The position numbers and the translations under genes are program-made. DNA of 64,000 nt from CALHVX01 sp051027215. GTDB taxonomy: Bacteria; Pseudomonadota; Gammaproteobacteria; Pseudomonadales; Azotimanducaceae. The stretch covers positions 4,092 to 68,091 of the forward strand of contig JBPCXR010000262.1 of NCBI GenBank assembly GCA_051027215.1, in the 5' to 3' direction. Below are positions 26,624 to 35,670 of this stretch, piece by piece (position 1 is the first letter of the stretch; each line of letters starts with the position of its first letter). Under the pieces are notes generated by a model that searched no databases, was not told the DNA's origin, and saw nothing but the letters and a program-made list of their open reading frames with translations.

Positions 26624-28009
26624 TTGCCGGAAAATTCGCCGACCCTAACTAAGGCCCTCGGTTTTCGCGATACTGTGGCTCTAGCCTTTGGCTCCATGGT
26701 GGGCTGGAGCTGGGTCATACTGTCCGGCCAATGGTTGAGCACTGCGGGTTTGCTAGGAGCGCTGCTGGCCTTCGCAACGGGAGGCGCCATCATTGCGCTG
26801 ATCGCCTTAACTTACGCGGAGCTGGCGTCAGCTATGCCAGTAACGGGTGGTGAACATGCTTACAGCAAACGCGCCTTCGGTCGGCATACGTCGTTCTTAT
26901 GTACCTGGGCCATCACCTTCGGCTACGTCAGCGTTGCCGCCTTCGAAGCCGTTGCCCTACCCACCGTCCTGTCTGGATTCGTCGAACTAAAAGGGCCAGT
27001 GCTTTGGGAAATCGCCGGTTGGGAAGTGCACTTGCTGTGGGCATTAACCGGTGTCGTCGGTGCGATCCTAATGACTGTGATCAACTGCCTGGGCGTTCGC
27101 CCTGCAGCTCTGCTGCAGTTCGTTCTGGTCTGCGCAATGTTGGCCGCAGGCCTGTACCTCATCGCCGGCGCAACGCTACAGCCGGCGTCGCTGCCCAGCG
27201 CTACTGCACACAACGACTCTGAGCTGACGCTGGCAGGCTTTGCATCGGTACTGATCATGGTGCCATTTTTGTTCGTCGGTTTTGATGTGATTCCACAAAC
27301 CGCAGGTGAGTCGCGCATGGCGCATCGACGATTGGGTAGCGCGCTGCTTGCCGCTGTGGGACTCACGACAATTTGGTACATCCTAATTGTTTGGGCGGTA
27401 TCGGTTGCTTACCCAAACCCGGTAGACAGCGGCGATCTTCCTACGGCTACTGCCGCTGAGAAACTCTGGCACAGCCCATGGGCTTACCGATTGCTCCTGC
27501 TAGCAGGCCTTGCAGGCATCATCTCCAGTTGGAACGGCTTCATCGTTGGCGGCTCCCGCGCCATATACGCCATGGCCGCGGACGGTATGCTGCCGAGATG
27601 GCTCAGTGCCATCCACCCTCGCTACGGCACACCCTACCGAGCAATCATGCTGATTGGACTGATTTCTGCACTTGCACCCTGGTTCGGCCGGCCTTTGCTC
27701 GTTTGGCTGGTCAATGCCGGTGGCCTCGGTGTCGTGCTCGCCTATCTATTGGTTGCCGCTGCCTTTTTGCAACTGCGTCGTCAAGAACCGGAAATGCCTA
27801 GGCCTTATGTTGTGCCTGTCGGAAGCTTGGTCGGGTGTAGCGCGCTGCTGCTGAGCCTAAGTTTGGCAGCACTCTACCTCCCAGGCAGCCCAGCTGCACT
27901 ACAGCAGCCCGAATGGCTGTTGCTTGTGCTCTGGTTTGGTCTAGGCGCGTTACTCTATCGCTCGCAGCAGGACCCCCAAGCGAACAACCCTCATTCAGCG
28001 CGAACGTAA
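26624..28009 (+). CDS. APC-family amino acid / amine permease
   Basis: A 461-residue permease with about 12 hydrophobic segments. The N-terminus GFRDTVALAFGSMVGWSWV holds the substrate loop of helix 1, and SWNGFIVGGSRAIYAMAADG is the conserved loop before helix 8 or 9. The start is a TTG with AGGAA 7 bases upstream; no better ATG is in frame. Its end overlaps the converging amidohydrolase by 19 bases. Confidence 0.85.
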   Translation: MPENSPTLTKALGFRDTVALAFGSMVGWSWVILSGQWLSTAGLLGALLAFATGGAIIALIALTYAELASAMPVTGGEHAYSKRAFGRHTSFLCTWAITFGYVSVAAFEAVALPTVLSGFVELKGPVLWEIAGWEVHLLWALTGVVGAILMTVINCLGVRPAALLQFVLVCAMLAAGLYLIAGATLQPASLPSATAHNDSELTLAGFASVLIMVPFLFVGFDVIPQTAGESRMAHRRLGSALLAAVGLTTIWYILIVWAVSVAYPNPVDSGDLPTATAAEKLWHSPWAYRLLLLAGLAGIISSWNGFIVGGSRAIYAMAADGMLPRWLSAIHPRYGTPYRAIMLIGLISALAPWFGRPLLVWLVNAGGLGVVLAYLLVAAAFLQLRRQEPEMPRPYVVPVGSLVGCSALLLSLSLAALYLPGSPAALQQPEWLLLVLWFGLGALLYRSQQDPQANNPHSART

Positions 28010-29643
28010 ACTCGTCGGCCACCAAGCCAAGTCTGCAGCACGCGCAAGGTCTTTAGCTGCGCTTCTGACACACTCATCGGGTTAGCTTCGAGAATCACAA
28101 AGTCAGCGAATTTACCGACTTCGAGGCTGCCCTTGTCTCGCTCTTCGAAGGTCAGCAGCGCACCGTTCAACGTATAGCCCTGTATCGCCTCGGCGACGCT
28201 GAGCGCTTCATCGGCAGCGTACACCGTGCCAGAGGCACCCTTTCGCGAAACCGCAGCGTAAATTCCCAGCATTGGCCCCATAGGCAATATGTCACTCGAT
28301 AGTGCTAGGTGTACTCCGTGATCCATGGGGGACCGAAGGGGGTTGTTGGTCGACAATCGTTCACCGTCGAGGTAATCACGATAACGACCTTCTAAGGTAT
28401 AGGTAAAATTCGGCTGCTGAGTAATGTGAATCTCATGCGAGGCCATGCTCCGCATGGTGTCGGCGCTAGGCATTATCGTAAAGTGATTCAAATAGTGCCG
28501 ATGATCAGACCGCGGATATTGCTCAATGATCTGACTCAATTGGGCAACGCTCAGTTCAATCGCTGCGTCGCCGATAGCGTGTAGGCCCAACTGCCAGCCC
28601 GCTCGATGTGCGTCCTCAAACAGCCGGGCAAAGTCTGCCTCCGGTTGGGTCAAACTGCCACGATAGCTCGACTCGCCCTTGTAAGGCTCTTTGGTGTAGG
28701 CAGCCGGGCCAGTAAAACCGCCATCGACAAAAACCTTCACCGCTCCAATACGGAAGTGTTCATCACCAGTGCCAGAGCGCTTGCCCTCGGAACTCAATGC
28801 TTGGGCATGCTCCCAACTCACTTGCATTGCAGCTCGAGGCAATTGCCCCCGATACGACGAGTAAAGTTCTTCCCAACGCTCAAACTTTTGGGGATCTGAC
28901 ATTGCTTGAACAATCGAGGTTATACCCAATGAAAACTGGGCCTGGAGATTCGTCAGCAGACTCGCCCGAACCTCGCTCGCTTCAGCTTCAGGTACCAGGT
29001 CCAAGAGCAGATCCTGACGTTCTCGGATGATACCGGTTAGCGTGCCATCAGCCTCACGCTCCAACATTCCCTGATCGGGATCAGGCGAGACCGCCGTCAG
29101 CCCTGCTGCAATGAGCGCTGCACTATTAGCCACCGCGCTGTGTGCACCCGCGCGGGTTAGAACCACCGGATGATCTGGCGCGGCATGATCTAGGTCAGCA
29201 CGATTGGGTTTGCGGCCTTCGGTTAACGAGTCCTCCGACCATCCGTAACCGGTAATCCATTCACCCTTCGCTAACGCAGCAGCTTTTGTTGCAACCGCCG
29301 CTTGCATCTGTTCGATGGAGCCAACCTCAGTCAGATCAATATAGCGCTCGGGTTGGCCTTCGATGTGGGTGTGAGTGTCGATGAACCCCGGCAGCATGGT
29401 CGCGCCTTGCAAATCAACAGTTTGCTTGGGGCGCAGAGCGCGAGTTTGATCGTCACCTACTGCAACGATTCGCTCGCCCGTTACTGCTAGAGAATTGGCG
29501 ACACTGAACTTGGCATCTGCCGTAATAATCGTGCCGTTGAAGTACAGAATATCGACGGATTCTGAGGGCGCGCTACTGCACCCCCACAGTCCTATCAGCA
29601 GCAGCGCAGTTCCGGACCAAGCGATCCGTTTGCTCAACTTCAA
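27991..29643 (-). CDS. Amidohydrolase family lipoprotein (YtcJ-like)
   Basis: 550 residues. A lipoprotein signal ends at C22 (IGLWGC). The composite metal-dependent hydrolase fold follows, with FNGTIITAD, PGFIDTHTHIE (H91, H93), FVDGGFTGPAAYT, LHAIGDAAIE and SSDILPMGPM. This is the YtcJ/DUF subset of amidohydrolases; substrates are amides or esters of aryl or acyl type. The start is a TTG with GAGG 8 bases upstream. Being a lipoprotein, it acts at the envelope; the adjacent APC permease could import its product (inference). Confidence 0.85.
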   Translation of the reverse strand: MKLSKRIAWSGTALLLIGLWGCSSAPSESVDILYFNGTIITADAKFSVANSLAVTGERIVAVGDDQTRALRPKQTVDLQGATMLPGFIDTHTHIEGQPERYIDLTEVGSIEQMQAAVATKAAALAKGEWITGYGWSEDSLTEGRKPNRADLDHAAPDHPVVLTRAGAHSAVANSAALIAAGLTAVSPDPDQGMLEREADGTLTGIIRERQDLLLDLVPEAEASEVRASLLTNLQAQFSLGITSIVQAMSDPQKFERWEELYSSYRGQLPRAAMQVSWEHAQALSSEGKRSGTGDEHFRIGAVKVFVDGGFTGPAAYTKEPYKGESSYRGSLTQPEADFARLFEDAHRAGWQLGLHAIGDAAIELSVAQLSQIIEQYPRSDHRHYLNHFTIMPSADTMRSMASHEIHITQQPNFTYTLEGRYRDYLDGERLSTNNPLRSPMDHGVHLALSSDILPMGPMLGIYAAVSRKGASGTVYAADEALSVAEAIQGYTLNGALLTFEERDKGSLEVGKFADFVILEANPMSVSEAQLKTLRVLQTWLGGRRVYVRAE

Positions 29644-29693
29644 TATGCCTACCTCAACAGCAGATCGATGAGCCGCTTAAGAAGCGCCAGCCT

Positions 29694-30908
29694 CTACGAG
29701 CCTGTCGGCACTTCATTAAACGGAATGCCCTTGTCCATGCGCGGCTCCTGGGGTAATCCCAAGACCCGTTCAGCAATGATATTGGCCATGATTTCGTCCG
29801 TGCCACCGGCAATACGCAATCCAGGAATGGCCATATAGGTGTCTTGGAACAAGCTGCCGAAGTTGTCGTCGAACGCCTTGTCTCTAACAATGCCTTCTTG
29901 CTCGAGCAAATCGATCGCGAACGATGCCATGTCTTGAGACTTGACTGCACCAACCAACTTGCCAATGGAGTTTTCTGGCCCTGGAATATCACCACGAGAC
30001 AGCGCCGACAGTGTGCGATACGCGGTGAATTTAAGGCCCGCTTCCTGCACGTACCAACTCGCTAGCTTGGACCGCACAGCGCCGTCTTCGATGGCAAGCT
30101 TATCGCCGATGAAAACGGACTCCGCCAGCTCTTTGACTCGCCCGTAGCTCACGCCACCGCCGCCAGCGCCAATGCTTGCGCGCTCATTCATTAGGGTGGT
30201 CAGCGACACTTGCCAGCCCTGACCGATAGCGCCCAAGCGCTGACTGTCGGGGATGCGCACGTCGGTAAAATACACTTCGTTAAAGTTGGCATCACCGGAG
30301 AGCTGACGGATGGGGTTCATCTCTATGCCCGGGCTCTTCATGTCGACATAGAAATAGGTTAAGCCCTTGTGTTTGGGCACATTCGGATCAGTGCGCACTA
30401 CGAGAATGCCCCAATCTGAATAGTGAGCACCGGACGTCCAGATCTTCTGGCCGTTGATGACCCATTCGTCGCCATCTTTCTCTGCCTTGGTGCGCAAGGC
30501 AGCCAAGTCCGAACCACCTGCGGGCTCGCTGAACAGCTGACACCAAATGTCTTCACCGCTGGCTAGGCGCGGTATGAATCGGCTTTGATCTTCTTCAGTT
30601 GCCCAGGTCATAAGGGTGGGTGCAGCCATGCCTTGGCCAATGGAGAACATCCCGGTGTCCGGCGCCGATATTTTTGCTTCTTCCTGATTCAAGATAACCT
30701 GCTGAATCGCACTGGCATCCCGACCACCATATTCTTTGGGCCAACGGATGCAGGCCCAGCCGGCGTCGGCTTTGCGCTTCTGCCACAGCTTACCCCGTGC
30801 CATGCCGTCTAAATCTTTCAGATCTTTCTTTGTAGGCACATTGGCTTTGAGCCACTTGCGCGCTTCTTTACGAAAGTCCGCTTCTGCTTTGCTGTCTTCA
30901 AAATCCAT
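29694..30908 (-). CDS. Acyl-CoA dehydrogenase, larger subunit-like member of a pair
   Basis: 404 residues with the full ACAD fold: AGWACIRWPKEYGG, WCQLFSEPAGGSDLAAL (FAD/substrate loop), KIWTSGAHYSDWG and C-terminal GGTDEIMANIIAERVLGLP. The YEGT of fatty acyl dehydrogenases, whose Glu is the catalytic base, is replaced (IAGGT), as in steroid-type FadE proteins. AAGGAG precedes the ATG by 6 bases. It lies 10 bases after a second ACAD gene; the two probably form a heteromer. Confidence 0.88.
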   Translation of the reverse strand: MDFEDSKAEADFRKEARKWLKANVPTKKDLKDLDGMARGKLWQKRKADAGWACIRWPKEYGGRDASAIQQVILNQEEAKISAPDTGMFSIGQGMAAPTLMTWATEEDQSRFIPRLASGEDIWCQLFSEPAGGSDLAALRTKAEKDGDEWVINGQKIWTSGAHYSDWGILVVRTDPNVPKHKGLTYFYVDMKSPGIEMNPIRQLSGDANFNEVYFTDVRIPDSQRLGAIGQGWQVSLTTLMNERASIGAGGGGVSYGRVKELAESVFIGDKLAIEDGAVRSKLASWYVQEAGLKFTAYRTLSALSRGDIPGPENSIGKLVGAVKSQDMASFAIDLLEQEGIVRDKAFDDNFGSLFQDTYMAIPGLRIAGGTDEIMANIIAERVLGLPQEPRMDKGIPFNEVPTGS

Positions 30909-30918
30909 GCTCGACTCC

Positions 30919-32037
30919 TTAGGCTGCACGCCCTTGTTCAGTGGCGGCAATCAGTTTTTCTTGCCAGGCAATCTCACTGCCGATATTCACTGCAAGGAGC
31001 TTCGAGCGGCGATAGTAAAACTGACAATCGAATTCCCAGGTGTAGCCCATACCACCATGGGTTTGAATGTTCTCTTTCGAGGCGTAGTAGTAAGCCTGGC
31101 TGCTGCCGACCCTGGCGGTAGCAGCCGCCAGCGGCAGCTCCGTAGCATTGGTGTTTAGCGCCCAAGCCCCGTAGTAGGCGTTGCTGCGCGCTAACGTGTT
31201 CTTGACGTACATATCTGCCAGTTTGTGTTTGATGGCCTGGTAGGAGGCAATCGGCCGGCCGAAGGCATAACGACCCATGGCGTATTCCTTGGCCATTTCC
31301 AAGCAGGCCTCACTCCCACCCAACTGTTCCCAGGCAACCAGTACGGCAGCCCGATCCAGCAATTTCTGCAGCATTGACCAACCCTGACCGCGTCGACCCA
31401 ACAGTTCTGCGGAAGCCTGATCAAAGGTGACGTGAGCATGGGGGCGAGTTGGATCCACGGTAGCCACGGGTTCGATGCCAACGCCGCTTTGATCGAGTGG
31501 AACCAGGTACAGTGAAGCACCGTCGCCACTCTTATCTGCAGCAACCACGATTACCAACTGTGCGATCTCTGCATCCGCCACAACTGGCTTGGTGCCTGTT
31601 ATGGTATCCCGCGTCACCTTAGTTTCGAGACGTTCAGCGCTCTGCTGCCCACCACCTTCGGCATAGGCAAAGGTAGCGATGATCTCCCCTGCAGCCAGCT
31701 TGGGTAGCCAAGTGTCTTTCTGACTTTTACTACCTGCCATGAGCAACGCTTCGGTGGCGAGGTATACGGAGGATGAAAACGGTACCGGTGCGCAAGCACG
31801 GCCCAATTCTTCAGCAATGACCACCAATTCCAGATAAGACAAACCGATGCCGCCAAAGTCCTCAGGGATCACGGTCGCGGTCCAGCCCATCTCAGCCATG
31901 GTCCGCCACAGATCAGCTGCGTATTGTTCATCGGTGTCTAGCACTCGCCGCACAACAGCGGGTGGACAGTGATCGGTGAGCAGGTTGCGGGCCTGATCCC
32001 GGAGCATCATCTGCTCTTCAGCGAACTCAAAGTTCAT
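30919..32037 (-). CDS. Acyl-CoA dehydrogenase, smaller subunit-like member of a pair
   Basis: 372 residues. MNFEFAEEQMMLRDQARNLL, PEDFGGIGLSYLELVVIAEE, AFGRPIASYQAIKHKLADMY and IQTHGGMGYTWEFDCQFYYR mark the ACAD family. The C-terminal YEGT catalytic segment is absent and the chain ends soon after the FAD helix, as in the shorter partners of alpha2beta2 steroid acyl-CoA dehydrogenases. It is the first gene of a two-gene unit with the ACAD at 29694. Substrate is probably a branched or ring-bearing acyl-CoA (inference). Confidence 0.87.
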   Translation of the reverse strand: MNFEFAEEQMMLRDQARNLLTDHCPPAVVRRVLDTDEQYAADLWRTMAEMGWTATVIPEDFGGIGLSYLELVVIAEELGRACAPVPFSSSVYLATEALLMAGSKSQKDTWLPKLAAGEIIATFAYAEGGGQQSAERLETKVTRDTITGTKPVVADAEIAQLVIVVAADKSGDGASLYLVPLDQSGVGIEPVATVDPTRPHAHVTFDQASAELLGRRGQGWSMLQKLLDRAAVLVAWEQLGGSEACLEMAKEYAMGRYAFGRPIASYQAIKHKLADMYVKNTLARSNAYYGAWALNTNATELPLAAATARVGSSQAYYYASKENIQTHGGMGYTWEFDCQFYYRRSKLLAVNIGSEIAWQEKLIAATEQGRAA

Positions 32038-32045
32038 AGGTTTTC

Positions 32046-32138
32046 CTAGGGTGGTGCATATTCAGCGCTCCATAATACCGCCCACACTAAGGTAAAAAGA
32101 AGAGCAATAGCAGCACAAAGAAAGCGCAGCAGGCGCAT
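32046..32138 (-). CDS. Possible 30-residue single-pass membrane peptide
   Basis: MRLLRFLCAAIALLFTLVWA followed by VLWSAEYAPP fills the gap between the TPR-protein stop and the ACAD start on the same strand. One hydrophobic helix with a positive N-terminus is plausible for a small inner-membrane protein. The ribosome site (AGGAA, 13 bases away) is poor, so this may be chance. Confidence 0.3.
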   Translation of the reverse strand: MRLLRFLCAAIALLFTLVWAVLWSAEYAPP

Positions 32139-32155
32139 GTTGCCAGATCGATTCC

Positions 32156-33427
32156 TCAATCGACGCCGAACAGCCTCGGCGCAAGATGCGGTCTTCTTGC
32201 TGCCAGAAAGCGCCGAGCCTGGTCGCCAAGCTGCGCTCGCCACAGGCAATGGGCAACCGTCAGTTCCAGCAGATCTCTTTGCGCACGGCTACCCCCCAAG
32301 CGTTCGTGGGAGCTCATCAGCGGAAGCAGTTGCTCTGCTGCCTGCAGCCAACGCTCTGCCGCAAACGCCTCGAAGGCACGGGCCACGGCAGCAACCAAAT
32401 CGCCCGCTGGGCCATCTGGTTTCTGGCGCAGCACCGCTAGCGCCGGCTGGTTTCCTACCAATGCGTGTGCCATGGCGGCATGGGCATCGGCAAATGAAAA
32501 CGCCGGATTGACGAAATGGACTAGCGCGTATTCGCTCGCCCGCTGCCAGAGTGCTTGGGACCGAGGCAGGCCGGCGAACTCTGCCCTCAATAGCAGTGCC
32601 GCTAAGTCTGTCAAGACGTTTATGGGAGGAGCAGCGGTTTTACCCGGGACCAACCAAGCTTCGACAATGCTCCACATGCGCTCAGGTTGGCCAAGCTCGA
32701 GACACCACAGCGCTTCGTGCCAGGCTAGGTGGCCGTAAAGCAAGCCAGATGACGAGTAGCAGCCGCGGAAGCGGGCGAGGGTTTCCATACCAGCCGCGGC
32801 GGCACCGGACTCGTAATCTATATGGGCTTGATGATGGGCCGCATTGGCATTGTCGGGATTTTCGGCCACTGAGCGCTCTAGGTGCCGCAGAGCTCGGTCC
32901 AGCGCCCCGGTTTCTGCCAAGGCAAAGGCATACTGGCTTTCAAACCACCAATCCCCTTCATAATGGCGAGCCAGGCTAGCCATAAAGGCCAGGTTCTCAG
33001 CCTCCCGACCGCTACGCCCACTAAAACCGATCAATCCGAACACACCGCAACAGGGCTGCACCACCATAATATCGGTGGGAAACAACTCGACGTGCTGCTG
33101 GATCTTGGCGTAGGCGTCGGTACCGCGGCCGTGCAGTAGCTGCTGCACAATAGCTATATGGCTGCGTTCTCCCGGCGTCGACAACTCGAGCCGCTGCAAC
33201 GCACAGGCCAACATTGCCTGAGCCTCTTGCCCACGAGATTGAACCTGCAACACTCGTGCGAGATCCGCGTAAGCCAAAGCAAAATCAGCATCGAGCGCGA
33301 TGGCCCTGGCAAACTGCTCGCTGGCACCGGGTTGCGCCGCCAGGTGTAAATCTACGCCTTGCTGGTACGCTTGCAGCGCCTCCTCGGTGGCGGTGCTGAG
33401 CAGATTGCCGTGCCGGTCGCGCAGCAC
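32156..33427 (-). CDS. TPR protein of the TTC38 type
   Basis: 423 residues, helical, with no signal peptide. ALQAYQQGVDLHLAAQPGAS, HYEGDWWFESQYAFALAETG, RSVAENPDNANAAHHQAHID, YESG and GHLAWHEALWCLELGQPERM match the TTC38-like family, a TPR solenoid found from bacteria to animals whose function is unsolved. The furthest possible start is the GTG at 33427, because a stop codon lies two codons upstream. It sits between acyl-CoA dehydrogenase genes and a phospholipase D gene on the same strand. Confidence 0.75.
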   Translation of the reverse strand: MLRDRHGNLLSTATEEALQAYQQGVDLHLAAQPGASEQFARAIALDADFALAYADLARVLQVQSRGQEAQAMLACALQRLELSTPGERSHIAIVQQLLHGRGTDAYAKIQQHVELFPTDIMVVQPCCGVFGLIGFSGRSGREAENLAFMASLARHYEGDWWFESQYAFALAETGALDRALRHLERSVAENPDNANAAHHQAHIDYESGAAAAGMETLARFRGCYSSSGLLYGHLAWHEALWCLELGQPERMWSIVEAWLVPGKTAAPPINVLTDLAALLLRAEFAGLPRSQALWQRASEYALVHFVNPAFSFADAHAAMAHALVGNQPALAVLRQKPDGPAGDLVAAVARAFEAFAAERWLQAAEQLLPLMSSHERLGGSRAQRDLLELTVAHCLWRAQLGDQARRFLAARRPHLAPRLFGVD

Positions 33428-33478
33428 TAGCTATGCAACAGGGCCGACTGCTCGCCCACTAATGCAGCTACGCGAAAT

Positions 33479-34933
33479 TCAGAGCAGCACATTGAATAAG
33501 CTGGCCACCGGTGTCACCAACCCCATCAAGGCCAGACTGCGCCAGTTCGCTGCACCGATCAAATTGCTCGATTGTACTTCGCCTCTGTCCACCACCGGCT
33601 CGGCATTGGCGATTCTGCTGTTTAGATCTATCGCCATCTGTGTTGCCAGGGATGGGCTGTCGTAACAGACGATCATCATCTCGGCGTTCAGGTTGGCAGA
33701 CCGCGGATCAATGTTGTAGGTGCCAATCATCACCGTATGATCATCGATCACTGCGCGCTTGGAGTGCACGCCCCAGCGTTTAGAACCCGGGAACTGAGCA
33801 GTAGTCTGCGGTGCTTGGCCGGTGTATGCGAACAGGCGCAGACCTGCATCGGCCAGGGTGTGCAGAGAGAAATAGAGCGGGCCCACGGTATAATAGGCGT
33901 CTGTTGAGTGCAGGCTATTGGTCAACACCGTTAGGGCGACACCGCGCTCGGTAAGCGAACGCAGCGCGTTCAAGCCGTCTTCACGTAGCACGAAATAGGG
34001 ACTCTCAGCGATAACCTGAGATTGGGCGCCGCCTAGCACCTCGGTAATCGCCCCATAGACCTTGCGGTTTTGCAACCCAACGCCTGGGTAGTCGGTGACA
34101 AAACGCACGTCCGAGCAAATATGGCTTGGGAGATCAGCGGGTAGTAACCCAACTCGCTGTCGCAGCGCCGCATCAGATTCGTTGGTAGCAAAGAACGTAG
34201 ATGCCTTTCGTAGCGCCGGGTGGTTATCAGTTTTAGCAGGCGGCGCGACGTCGTCAGGGATCTCCGCCCAGGGCGAGTCCCAATACAGATCGAAACTCTC
34301 TTGCATGGCCTGCACAACTTCGCCCCGAACCAGCACATCGCTATCGAGAAAATTGTACTGGCCAGATAGATCGAAGTAGGGATCCGCAATATTACGCCCA
34401 CCTATGATGGCAATTTCACCATCGGCGATTAGCATTTTGCGATGAGTTCGATGCTGCACGCTAAAAAAGCGTGCCACAGACGCGGTGTTGTAATAACGAA
34501 CGTCCACACCCGCAGATTCCAAGGCCTGAGCATAAGCTGGACGTAGCTCAAACACCGCCACGGAAAAGTCCACCAGGATTCGAACCCGAACGCCCTCTCG
34601 AGCTTTCGCCACCAGCGCTTGGGTGACAATGCGACTGGAAGCATCGAGCTCGTAGATGAAAAACTCCAGATCCAGCGATTGCTTGGCTGCCTCGATGGCA
34701 GATAATCGATAGGCAAGGGATTGAGCGCCGCCATCGATCAAAGTCAGCTCATGGGGTTGGACCGAGCGGGAATCGATGGCTGCATGAAAAGGCGCATCAC
34801 CAAGCCAGCGCTTTTCAGTGATCGTCATCAGTCCAAGAAATACTGCGTAGAGGATGACTAATAGCACGAGCAGCAATAGCAAGCCGTAGCCAAGGAGCTT
34901 TAGTAGACTTCTTGCCATTCCAGGAAAAGTCAT
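33479..34933 (-). CDS. Phospholipase D family protein (cardiolipin-synthase-like)
   Basis: 484 residues with one N-terminal membrane helix (LGYGLLLLLVLLVILYAVFL) and two HKD motifs: HRKMLIADG (H164, K166) with a downstream GGRNI, and HSKRAVIDD (H390, K392) with GTYNID. This fits the ClsC/YmdC-like inner-membrane phosphatidyltransferases rather than secreted lipases. In-frame starts exist at 34954 (TTG), 34933 and 34918; the first lies in a hairpin, and none has a good ribosome site. It lies just downstream of phoU, so read-through from the phosphate operon could link membrane lipid changes to phosphate status (inference). Confidence 0.85.
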   Translation of the reverse strand: MTFPGMARSLLKLLGYGLLLLLVLLVILYAVFLGLMTITEKRWLGDAPFHAAIDSRSVQPHELTLIDGGAQSLAYRLSAIEAAKQSLDLEFFIYELDASSRIVTQALVAKAREGVRVRILVDFSVAVFELRPAYAQALESAGVDVRYYNTASVARFFSVQHRTHRKMLIADGEIAIIGGRNIADPYFDLSGQYNFLDSDVLVRGEVVQAMQESFDLYWDSPWAEIPDDVAPPAKTDNHPALRKASTFFATNESDAALRQRVGLLPADLPSHICSDVRFVTDYPGVGLQNRKVYGAITEVLGGAQSQVIAESPYFVLREDGLNALRSLTERGVALTVLTNSLHSTDAYYTVGPLYFSLHTLADAGLRLFAYTGQAPQTTAQFPGSKRWGVHSKRAVIDDHTVMIGTYNIDPRSANLNAEMMIVCYDSPSLATQMAIDLNSRIANAEPVVDRGEVQSSNLIGAANWRSLALMGLVTPVASLFNVLL

Positions 34934-34941
34934 AGAGCAAT

Positions 34942-34966
34942 CACTGCCGCCCAAAAAGGGGCAGTG
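34942..34966 (-). terminator. Hairpin after phoU
   Basis: CACTGCC and GGCAGTG form a 7-bp stem around CCTTTTTGGGC (minus strand) just past the phoU stop. There is no U-run after the stem, so termination would be partial. It may separate the pho operon from the phospholipase gene. Confidence 0.4.
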
Positions 34967-34971
34967 GGGAA

Positions 34972-35670
34972 TCAGCCGCGACCGAGATCAGCCAGCTCAA
35001 GGGACGAGTGCCGCACGTCCTCGCCGTTCACCTGATACACCACATATTCGCCCAGGTTCTTCGCATGATCGCCAATACGCTCCAGTGCCCGCGCGGCCCA
35101 GATCGTATTCATGGATCGATTGATGGTGTCGGGAAATTCGGCCATTTCGCCGATCAGTTTGGACACTATGGCTTTGTAACCGTCGTCCACTTCTTCGTCA
35201 CCCTGAATCACGGCGACGGCCTTAACCGCATCCAACCGCGCGAAGGCATCGAGTGCCATGGCCAACTGCTGCGCCACCTTTGCGTTCAACTCGCGGAAGT
35301 CTCGATACTGATCCCCAGGCACCTCTTCTCGGTGCATGCCTTTCGCCATCTTGGCAATGCGGTCTGCTTCATCGCCAATCCGCTCGAGATCGGTAATGGC
35401 GCGCATAACGCTGATGAGCATTCGCAAGTCGCTGGCAGTGGGTGCCCGGCGAGCAATGATCTGAACGCACTGCTCATCCAGCTCGATTTCCATGCGGTTC
35501 ACCTGCTCGTCGGTGGAACGCACTCGCTCGGCGAGCTCGATGTCGTGGTTGATGAGCGCTTGGCTCGCATGTGCTAGCTGCTGTTCTACGAGCCCACCCA
35601 TGGCCATCAGCTCAGCCTTCACACTATCTAAGTCGGCGTCATATTGTTGTGAGATGTGCTTGTTCAACAA
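34972..35670 (-). CDS. phoU: Phosphate signalling protein PhoU
   Basis: 232 residues forming two three-helix bundles. HISQQYDADLDSVKAELMAM, LERIGDEADRIAKMAKG and the second-half ARALERIGDHAKNLGEYVVY are the paired metal-binding motifs of PhoU. It links the Pst transporter to the PhoR kinase and keeps the Pho response off in phosphate excess. There is no ATG in reach: the only starts are two adjacent TTG codons at 35670 and 35667. It is last in the operon and separated from pstB by an unusual 301-base gap. Confidence 0.93.
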   Translation of the reverse strand: MLNKHISQQYDADLDSVKAELMAMGGLVEQQLAHASQALINHDIELAERVRSTDEQVNRMEIELDEQCVQIIARRAPTASDLRMLISVMRAITDLERIGDEADRIAKMAKGMHREEVPGDQYRDFRELNAKVAQQLAMALDAFARLDAVKAVAVIQGDEEVDDGYKAIVSKLIGEMAEFPDTINRSMNTIWAARALERIGDHAKNLGEYVVYQVNGEDVRHSSLELADLGRG

